Assembly (NCBI GenBank): GCA_016987375.1
Contig: PJRA01000401.1
Coordinates: 1,667,371 to 1,703,679, forward strand
Source of the DNA: Brachionus koreanus
Taxonomy: Eukaryota; Rotifera; Eurotatoria; Ploima; Brachionidae
Reading direction: 5' to 3'
DNA length: 36,309 nt
Within the stretch, counting starts at the first letter, position 1; each line of letters starts with the position of its first letter. Position numbers and translations under genes: made by a program. Shown piece by piece: positions 22,001-30,545 of this stretch. The notes beneath the pieces are model-generated. The model had not been told where the DNA came from. It ran no database searches and worked only from the letters and a program-made list of their open reading frames with translations.

Positions 22001-24228
22001 TTTTCTGGCAACTTATTCCAAATGGCACAAGCACTTTTCACTTGGCTAGTCCATTTTAAATCTGATGAAACGATCCCTTTCACACTCTGTGGTCGCTAAT
22101 GTAATATTTCTGTTGCTTTTTTGTGTATACTTATGCCTTTCATTTAGTCTGCCGAATTGCATTACTTTATATTTATTAGTACACAATCCCATACGCCAAA
22201 CCTCTATCCATTTACATACTACATCCAGATCTTTCTGTAACATCGCTCTCTCATAAACATTATTAACTAAACCGAGTAATTTTGAGTCATCTGCGTACAA
22301 TTCCATTCTATTTGAAACGCAGACGGGTAGGTCATTTATATACAGAACAAATAACAGAGGTCCAAGAACAGACCCTTGCGGAACTCCACTCAGTACCTCT
22401 GACCATCTAGAAACTTCATCACCAAGTACAACCCACTGAGTTCTCATACTAAAAAATTCTTCGAGCCACATTACTATTTTCTCACCTAGCCCATAACCAC
22501 GTAGTTTATGAAGAAGTCGTTGATGCGGTACCGTATCAAAAGCCTTAGAGAAGTCTAATAGTATTTCATCAACACTGTTACCTTTGGCCAACTCGGACGT
22601 GATCATATCAAGCGTTTCAATTAGGTTCGTTACACATCCTTTCTTTGGAACAAATCCATGTTGACTTCCAATTATTAGATTATTCTCTTTAAGGTAAAAC
22701 ATTAGTCGGTCCAAAACCTTCCAGAACTTTACAAACGACTGATGTAAGTAAGTGATACCGGTCGATAATTAACTGGCTCTAATTTATTTCCTTTTTTAAA
22801 GATCGGCGAAACATTTCCTCTTTTCCACTCTTTAGGGATTGTTCCTGTCCGTAATGATTTTGTGTAAATTATCTTCAATGGGACTGTCATCGTTTTTGCG
22901 CAGTTTTTCAGTATAAGTGGATTTACTTAGTCTGTGCCCATCGATTTGTTGCCATTTAATTTCTCTAGTCTTCGCTCGATCAGATCCTCGTTTAGTTGAT
23001 GACGCACAATATTACTTATTTGTTTTTCAACGACTGATTGTTTTGGTTGAAATAGATCAAATCATTGATTATTGTTGTCATAAATTGGAAAATTATTTAA
23101 AAAAATAAAAAGAAATCTTAAAACTATGAATAGATCACATATCATCTAAAAGAACGTAAAATTTTCTCAAAGTAATGATATTTTTATTCTGAAAAAATCA
23201 TTCTAAAAATTTTCTAAAAAATATTTTTAAACCGCGATCACACTTTTTTAAAAAGAAATAAAAGAAAAAATAAAAATTTAAAATTTTGAGTATTTTTGAA
23301 AAAAATTTAGAAAGACTTTTTTGGAAGATAAAACAACATTTTTCGAGAAGAAAATTTTTTTTCTTTTAGACAATATGCGATTTTAACATGTTTTATATAC
23401 TTTTGTTTAAGATTTATCCTTCTTACCATAGTGCACTTGTAAAAATTTATGAAATCTTTGAGCTCATCCAAGTGAAAAAACTTTAATGCTAAGAAATGAC
23501 TGGCTAAGAATACGTAAGCTAATTTATTAATTTTTTGCTGAATTTTTTCTTTAGAAATTTTTAACATACAATCCCTTAATTTTTAAAAATAAATTTTTTA
23601 AATGAATAATTAAAGAAACTACTTGAAGTGAAATGAATTGTATAAAAATCTTTTTAATCCGAAATTTAATTTTTGAAAGCTTGAAATTTTAAAATTTAAA
23701 ACAAGATCCGCAATTTACCAAAATTTTTAAACAATTCAAATGGTATTGATCGGAAAATGCTCAAAAAAATTCGAGTTGAAAAAGAACTGACTATTTCAGC
23801 ATTGATATTAATTGGTAAAATAAAAACATTAATAAAGTTTAAATTCATAAGTGTATTAATTATTATTAACTATTGATTTAGCTGGCTTTATGATAAGCTG
23901 GACACCATATGCAATTGTTAGCATGTACACAGCTTTTTTTGATCATGGTAAAATGGATCCGTTAGCTGCTACTATACCTTCAATGTTTGCCAAGATTTCT
24001 CTTGTTTGGTCATCTGGTATTTACATATTCACAAATAAGCAAGTTTTGAAAAAATTCAAGAAGCAGTTTTTCAATATTGAGGAACAAAAGAGTTTAACTT
24101 TAATGCAAAGTAAAGATTTAAATATTTAATAATTAATTTTTTAATTTAAAAATTTGTTATAAAAAAAAGCTACTATTCAAAATCAAATGTCAACATCCAA
24201 AATCGATTCTCAACTTTTATCTTCGTAA
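19086..24228 (+). CDS. Opsin B, seven-exon GPCR photopigment (c-opsin/xenopsin-like)
   Basis: Exons: 19086-19354, 19413-19511, 21320-21496, 21543-21642, 23706-23814, 23882-24109, 24170-24228, 346 aa, the same exon lengths as opsin A. Sequon N3-S-S, disulfide C98/C175, A101 at the Glu113 position, ERF at 122-124, GWSHYSLEG with E169, SWTPY at 257-261, K289, SSGIY in place of NPxxY, N303-K-Q. Exon 1 differs from A at 24 of 89 residues, but exons 5-6 differ by only two substitutions after the first two exon-5 codons. Intron 6 is 60 nt; reading through it gives an alternative tail ending SKDLNI at 24129. Intron 2 (1808 nt) carries a MITE, and intron 4 (2063 nt) an antisense LINE. AATAAA is at 24371-24376. 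Confidence 0.9.
19793..19912. repeat. Inverted repeat in opsin B intron 2
   Basis: atcgacaaattagt (19797-19810) is perfectly inverted at 19897-19910, with 86 bp between the arms. Just to the right, at about 19935-20030, lies a GC-richer patch with its own ttggcg/cgccaa pair. This could be a degraded MITE, but no target duplication was found. Confidence 0.4.
20507..20633 (-). pseudogene. Possible helix-turn-helix protein fragment
   Basis: The minus-strand frame reads MGRPK, a stop, then QSLRELVIENSRTIYRWIKA QRKSS, which looks like a DNA-binding helix-turn-helix of the kind found at the start of transposases. It is short, contains a stop, and lies directly beside the MITE at 20642. The family is not recognised. 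Confidence 0.25.
20642..20853 (-). mobile_element. TTAA-flanked piggyBac-like MITE, copy 1 (opsin B intron 2)
   Basis: The 212-bp element has ends CACTAGAAAGCCCG and CGGGCTTTCTAGTG, flanked by TTGA (20638-20641) and TTAA (20854-20857). Read in reverse, it aligns along most of its length with the element at 25634-25848; gtttttta-gac and cctttttgaaaaattgaa are shared. TTAA flanks and CACTAGAA-type ends suggest a piggyBac-related non-autonomous family. It has no coding capacity. Confidence 0.8.
21838..23060 (-). mobile_element. LINE fragment in opsin B intron 4, most complete reverse transcriptase in the window
   Basis: From its 5' side (right) the minus strand reads KQISNIVRHQLNEDLIERRL, TGTIPKEWKRGNVSPIFKKG, NYRPVSLT, a frameshift, then 22714-22083 open: QHGFVPKKGCVTNLIETLD, LLDFSKAFDTVPHQRLL, LSGVPQGSVLGPLLF, ELYADDSKLL. 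The catalytic YADD is intact. It then shifts frame at VSSDLKWTSQVKS and jumps to AIWNKLPENVVKSKS, so most of the thumb has been deleted. The 3' end carries an (ACT)n-type microsatellite tail. The layout fits the CR1/L2/Jockey-like clades. It is 5'-truncated and inactive, antisense to the opsin. Confidence 0.9.
21839..21865 (+). repeat. (TAG)n microsatellite, 3' tail of the LINE
   Basis: Nine TAG units lie directly at the 3' end of the minus-strand LINE. Simple-repeat tails replace poly(A) in CR1/L2-like elements. Confidence 0.9.
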
Positions 24229-25633
24229 ACATTCAATTAATTCTTTAATATTTGTAATCAATTTAAATGTTTCATCCCTTTATCTTTTAATATTTAAGTT
24301 CATTTATTATTGGATGTATATTATTTTTTTTAATTTATTTTATTATAGTTATTTATGTGTACTTTTTCGAAATAAAATAAATAAAAAAACACAATAAACC
24401 AAAAATATATTAAATTTAATGTATTCAATTAAAATTAAAATAATAATTGTACTAGGAATTATAGAGCCAGACTGGTTTAGTTCGGAACGTATCAAAAACT
24501 ATGAGCTAAGTTTCACTTTTTAAAATCAACAAAATTATTTATTTAATCAACTTAAGTTTATAACCTCTTAAAACTTTTATAAAGGTTTTTGATAAATTTA
24601 ACGATTGTCTGTCTGAGTTTCATTTAGAGTAAATTTTAAATTTTTGTATGATCATTGAATAATCTTTTCATTTTTCAAAAAGACAATAAAAAAGAACTTG
24701 ATTTAGCCAATTTATAGGGTTTTAAATATTTTGTTTGAAAAATATTTTTTTTTTTAAATTAAATCTTGAAATCTAAAATATAAAAAGTTGAAAAATAAAT
24801 TTTCTAAGTGCTTAATTTCTGATAAAAATTTTCATCATTCAAAAATTAAAATTTATAATAGATAAAAAAAGTTTTTCTTTACTTAACTTCTGTAATTCAA
24901 CCGAAGCCTTCAATAGGATTTGGAAAGAAGGTTTGCATTATAAACTGATTCATATTAAGATAAAAAACATTTAATAAAATTAATAATTAATACTATGTTA
25001 TTTATCCTGACGACACAGTCATTTTTTATTTATAAAGATGTAAATCAGAAAAAAGAGCTACGGTAATTTGAATAACTGTCTCTGACGCGCTCACATGTTA
25101 CCGTGCTCCAGTTTTAATTACTTCTAACTTACTAAACCAAAATTGCTTTACAGCTTAATTTCAGCTTAGTTATTAGGTTTTGTGAAAAATAAAAAATATA
25201 ACAAAAATTATTGCTAAAAAAGCTTTTAAATTTTTTTTAAAGGATTTTACTGATTCTCCAATTGCAACATAGTGCAAAATTCAAAGTTGCATCAATAGTT
25301 AAAGCCTGTTAATGATTTGAAATATTTTTTACAATTAAATTTAAATTATTCTAAATTTGCAGAGTATTTTATTATTATTATTCATTTTTTCGTTTTGTTA
25401 TTCAATTGCGAATAAAATAAATGTGAAGCTATGGCAGTAAATTCGACTGTTTCCTGTGCCATTTTTCCAGATTATTTTTGAAGTTGTTTATTGATATAGA
25501 ATTAATGTTGTAATGAGGTAAATTTTTCCAAACATTAACTTCTCAATTAACTTCAATTAATTTTATTTCTGATTTAAAGAAAAATTTAGATCATTCTCAA
25601 AACTAATAATTTTGTATCGATTAATTATTTTAA

Positions 25634-25848
25634 CACTAGAACGCCCGAGTGGTTTTTTAGACCCCTTTTTGAAAAATTGAAAGTTGAATTTAATCACATG
25701 TAAATTAAATTTTAAAAAATGGCTTTTATTAGCTAAAAATTTTGATTGTAATTTTTTAGAAAGAGAATAAATTTTCAAAGAAAATGTTTGATTTATCTGA
25801 ATAACTTTATTTGAAATTTTAAAGGAAAAACAGTCGGACTTTCATGTG
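25634..25848 (+). mobile_element. TTAA-flanked piggyBac-like MITE, copy 2
   Basis: TTAA at 25630-25633 and 25849-25852 flank a 215-bp element beginning CACTAGAACGCCCG and ending GTCGGACTTTCATGTG. It is homologous over its length to the copy at 20642-20853, in the opposite orientation. No coding capacity. Confidence 0.8.
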
Positions 25849-25879
25849 TTAAATAATTGAATTAAATCACCTGAATGAA

Positions 25880-26280
25880 TTAAATCACCCAAATTCTAAA
25901 TGAAGTCTTAATAATGCTGTGTAAAGCATTCTTAATGAATCTATGTTCAACTTCTTGACACTTTTAGCTATCATACCAAAAATACGATTTCCACGACTAA
26001 TACAGTATTTTATCTAGTTTCTACATTTTAAATCATTTTGAATATATATATATTCCAAGATCGTTTTCAAGAGTTGTTTTATCTAGTTTTATTGTATCTT
26101 TTTTTTTTTATATTGTATAATCAAAGCATGGATTTTTTGTGCCAATATGTATTACACTGCATTTTTCTATACTTAAATCAAAAGACAAAGTAAGTGACCA
26201 ACCTGAGATATAATCTATATCTCTCTGAAGTAATAATTTTCCTTGATACTCATAATAATAGATTAAATTTTAGTATCACA
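25880..26280 (-). mobile_element. LINE reverse-transcriptase thumb fragment
   Basis: The minus strand shows, across several frames, LLQRDIDYISGWSLTLSFDL, EKCSVIHIGTKN, LENDLGIYI and NRIFGMIAKSVKKLNIDSLR, then MLYTALLRLHLEF. This matches the post-YADD order L..DL..L..W, KC.VMH.G, E.DLGV and NR.LG.I...F, then L..LY...VRP.LEY. Stops and shifts are frequent; it is an old dead copy. Confidence 0.75.
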
Positions 26281-27536
26281 GCATATTTCTTACCCTTATT
26301 AATTAAAAGAAAGAATTAATTAAATGAATACTTGAAAATTCTAATCAAGAAAATTCTCTGTTATTTTTATTGTTATTTTATTTTAATTATTCAAAATAAA
26401 CACATTTATCGACTTGTATTTATTTTCTATAATATTTATCTTTGAAAATTTATTTTAAACATTCAATGCTCCAAACATTTTATTACTTAAAACATAAGCC
26501 AAAGATAATTAAATAAAAAATACTAAATAGTAATTGAGTTGGCTAATTCTTTCGTTTTTAAAAACAATTATTCTGCTTATTTCAATCGAGTAATTACTCA
26601 TTCAGATTAAAAAAATTAAATAAATAAAGGCGTTTCATTTTTTTTTTAGAAAAGAAAAAAGTGAAAAAGGAAGGAAAGATAAATGAAATTAGAAATAGAT
26701 CCAGCCTTGGCAGAAGCCACAAACTAATTTAATATTTTTCCAAATTTTTATGGTGACTTCTCGATTAATTTAATAGAAATTCAAATTAATATCTAATGAC
26801 AAAAACAGGAATTGTGATTTTTATATTGTGTCTTAGACTTTTTTAATGAAAAATCATAATTATTTTTAAGATTTAAAGTCAGAAAAAATTTGACTATTAA
26901 AGACTTCCCAAATCAGTCATAATTTTTTTTTTGGCCGATTCGTCATTTTTATATAATTCCATTGTGTAATGCGTTAGTATTTATGATCAAATTTTTATTT
27001 TAACTTTCATACTGTGAAGAATAAATATAAAAAATCAAAAACATCATATAAATGATAGAAAACAGGTATATTTTATTCCGATAAAAGATTTTAAAATCAT
27101 CGAAAAAACTATATTTTTCAAATAAAAAAAATCAAAATTAATTTTTTTATCAGATTAGTATAGCTTCTTGCAAGAAACACAACTCTTTTTTGTGACTTTG
27201 AGATTTATGTTTTTATTTTAATTACAAACAAGATGCTTTAATAAATGCTAGTGATTCTTTTGCTAGTACCTTTTGGTATATGAGTCCAAAAAATTGATTA
27301 TTTAAGAAGCTGCTAAAAATGTTAAAATATTTTAGTGATTCGAAGTCTATAGAGACTGGTTTTGAGAGATGAAAATTGCAGAATAATCAAATTTTGGTTT
27401 TATTATTTTTTTTCATATTTCATTAATTTTTGTTTGTAATTGTGGCGTAGATATTTATTCAAAGAATTTGAGTGTTTTAGTACACCTATTAAATTCTTAT
27501 CTTTATTTTTAAAGGTATAATTTTTTCATTTTTTAA

Positions 27537-27714
27537 CACTAGAAGCACCAAACGAGTCATTTTGACTCGTTTGGTGATATATGAATAGATTTTTCAAATG
27601 AATATATCTTTTTTTGATTTATGTAGATTATAAAATTTTCTTTAAAAAATGATATAAATTTATAAAATTTTTTTGAATTAAAAAAACATGAGAAAATGCT
27701 TAGTGCTTCTAGTG
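27537..27714. mobile_element. TTAA-flanked MITE with a perfect 14-bp subterminal hairpin
   Basis: TTAA at 27533-27536 and 27715-27718 flank a 178-bp element with ends CACTAGAAGCACC and its near inverse ...TGCTTCTAGTG. At 27546-27576 caccaaacgagtca and tgactcgtttggtg form a perfect 14-bp stem with a 3-nt loop. The terminal bases match the other two TTAA elements but the interior differs, so this is a separate subfamily. No coding capacity. Confidence 0.85.
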
Positions 27715-28877
27715 TTAAAAAAATGATCTTCTAATCTTTTCATAAAGTTTTTTTAGTCTAATTTATTAACAAACTTATTATAAAAAAAATTATTGAAATT
27801 GAAATGATTTTTTCAAATAAAACATTTCACTTAAAAACTAATTTTTCTTAGACAAAATAAAATTTCACAGTCTAAAAATTAGAATTTTTAGTTAGACATA
27901 AAAAATCATACTTTTTACAGAATTTTGAATGTGTAATTAGGAGTAATGTTGTTCATTCACTGTTCCTAGTTCCTAGGTTTATCAAAATTTTGTCTACCGA
28001 AATTAAGAATTGTTTAGGATAAATGTAAAATTTTCTTTGCTCAATATAATAATGAAGTTAATTTCCTGATTAAATCACGAGTCTAAGTATTTTTTTTTCA
28101 ATTTTGAAAAATGCTTTTTTTGTCTTGAAATACTTTTACAAGTAAGAATGTTTATTCTAAATTTGTTTTATTTTTATTATTTTTGAAAAAATTAGAAAAT
28201 TAGGATTGTTAATCAATATTAATATCTTAAAATGACAAAAAAACTTGCATTTTATTCTTTATTTTTGACCATTTTAAGCTATTTAAATTGATCTTTCAAG
28301 CAAATACCGAATATTTGGATAAACATATTGAAAGCAGGAATTTTTAACAGGCTTTAGTGCATTTTGCAGGGATTTATTTTAATATTTTTTAAATGCTCGA
28401 TTGAAATTTGAAATTTCAACAGGATTTCATATTAAAAAAAATTGTTTAACTATTTATTTATTATATGATAAATAATTTTTATAAATGATAATTTCTTTTT
28501 ATTAAGCTTTGCCCTATTGGAAAAATTGACTTTCGAGATCACTAATTAAATTAAAATCAAAATCATCTGCATAAAGATTTAATCCGAAAATTTTTAAAAA
28601 AAATTTGATAAGAGTCTTAAGGAAATTCTAGATTATTTTATTCAAAAGTTGATAGTTTGATTTTTAGATCTTCTAAAACTTAATAATCACTCGTAATTTA
28701 ATAATTCAATATTAGTAAATATTTTTTCAATTTTATTTCAGCATTTTACTTAATCTGATCTCAACATATAAGAAAAAACATATCTTAATCTGTCTTTTAA
28801 ATTTATTGAATGATTCTTTTTTTATTTATTTAAAAATATTTTCGTCTTTCTTACTTACGCAACGTTAAAATTAAAAA

Positions 28878-29141
28878 AAAAACTTGAAATTAATGTTGGG
28901 TCAAAAACCGAAAACGGGCTTGACCCCACAATAAAAACTGAAAATTATGAACTAAATTAGAGACAATAAAAAAATAAATAAAATAAAAATCTTTAATTCT
29001 TTGATTTAATTTTTTATCTTTTTTGTAAACCTATTTATTAAACCAGCACCAAAACTCAAATTTACTTAATAATTTTCAGTTTTTAATGCGGGGTCAAGCC
29101 CGTATTTTCGGTTTTTGACCCAACATTAATTTCAAGTTTTT
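28878..29141. mobile_element. Fold-back MITE with ~83-bp inverted arms
   Basis: The left arm (28878-28960) and right arm (29059-29141) are inverse complements over about 83 bp with only a few differences. Both contain aatgttgggtcaaaaaccg and gggcttgacccc. The spacer is about 98 bp. The ends read AAAAACTTGAAATTAATG. No clear target duplication is seen, so the superfamily is unassigned. No coding capacity. Confidence 0.85.
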
Positions 29142-29276
29142 CAATACATGAAATCTGAACAAAGATTTTCTATGAACTTTTAAGGAAATATTATTTTCAT
29201 GAATTTTGTGTTTCCATGAATTCCATGTTAGGTCAAAAATTTTCTATGAATTTTTTATCCATGGATTGATACATCA

Positions 29277-29492
29277 TCAACATATATCCTCTTTAGTCTT
29301 TTGCCATCTATCAACTAGCAATTTGATTTCTTTATGAGCTAAAAATTTTACGTCTTCAAGCTTCAACTTGGTCTTGTTTTGTGAAATGAAGTTATTTAGT
29401 GTTGCCTTTAACATACTACTATTTTTCCTTTTATTTTTTAATTGTCTATCATATATGGTGTAATCATCTAATAATGACTCATTTTCACTAAA
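29277..29492 (-). other. 71-codon open frame of unknown origin
   Basis: The minus strand is open for 71 codons between stops and has coding-like composition (Lys, Leu, Asp and Asn mixed, with LAHKEIKLLVDRWQKTKEDI near its end). There is no ATG before codon 27 and two stops follow directly. It may be an exon of a decayed gene or a transposon relic. The family is not recognised. Confidence 0.3.
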
Positions 29493-30545
29493 CTAGCTGA
29501 TGTAAAAGATCAGATAATTTCACAAAAGCATTTATAAATAATTTTTTTTAAGTATTAAATAATGAATTAAAAATTTTCATTTAAATATTTAAAAATAGAC
29601 TAAGCATTAAAAAGATAACCAGATTCCTTAATAGTGACTATCAAATAAAATATTTTGCATGAAAAACTAAAATATTCACACATATTTTCAAAGTCAAACA
29701 AATCCTCTTTTTTTCAGAATTTCTTAATTTTTTGATTCTAAAATTTGTTTTTTAAAAAAGTCCTCTGAGCAAAATAATTAAAAGTTATTTTAAATCATTT
29801 GATTAGAAATTTTCTCTTATTTTTCATAATTCAATTAATTTTTTTCCAAGATTTATCTTTTGGCAGAAATTGAATATTTTATATTTTTAAAACTCCCCAA
29901 TTTTCTTATAGAGGATTACACGAGCTTTCTAAAATTTTATTTAGTTTTGGTTCGCCAAGTATAGTTTTTATGATATTTAGAGGAAAATAGACTAAGATCC
30001 CTTAATTATTTTGGGAATCGGATTTAAAAATTCTATTACGACATTATTATTAATTTATTTAAAATTCTAAATTATATAAAACAAACTTTTAAAAATATTT
30101 TTGCTATTATAAAAAAATTGGGGATTAGTCTTAGTAGGACCCCAAAATTTTAAGTTTACTATTAAGAAAAAATGTGATCAAGCCGACATTACTTTCTCTC
30201 TTAGATAAGTGACTAAAACAGAAGCTTTAAATAGGTTATTGATACTTATTCAAATAAATTAAGCAGCTATTTTTTAGTACTGAAATTGATAAATATGTCA
30301 ATAGTTTTTTAAAATTTGAGGTAATTTTTGAATATAAAAGAATCAAGATGTTAGAAATTTGTAAATTCCTATTTTTAGTTACTTATAAAAATAAAACTTA
30401 TCGAGAAGTTAGAAATTCAAAAAGTTTTAAAAAATTATTTTTATAAACCAAACTTCTTTTTAATAAATTAAAAAATTGGCATTTAATAATTTGATCAAAC
30501 AAGGATCTTGCTGTGGCGCTTTTTTAGATTTAATTATTCATAAAG

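Larger units (their letters stand above)
24229..30545. other. 6.3-kb gene-poor spacer between opsins B and C
   Basis: Apart from the MITEs, LINE fragment, fold-back element and short open frame listed separately, this stretch is AT-rich low-complexity sequence with no exon-like open frame matching an opsin or another gene I recognise. Confidence 0.5.

Noticed and set aside
16176..24109. Assembly duplication as sole explanation for opsin A/B similarity
   Set aside because: Only a 400-bp tract is near-identical and it still has several mismatches; the flanks differ, so a simple duplicated contig does not fit, though a chimera is not fully excluded.
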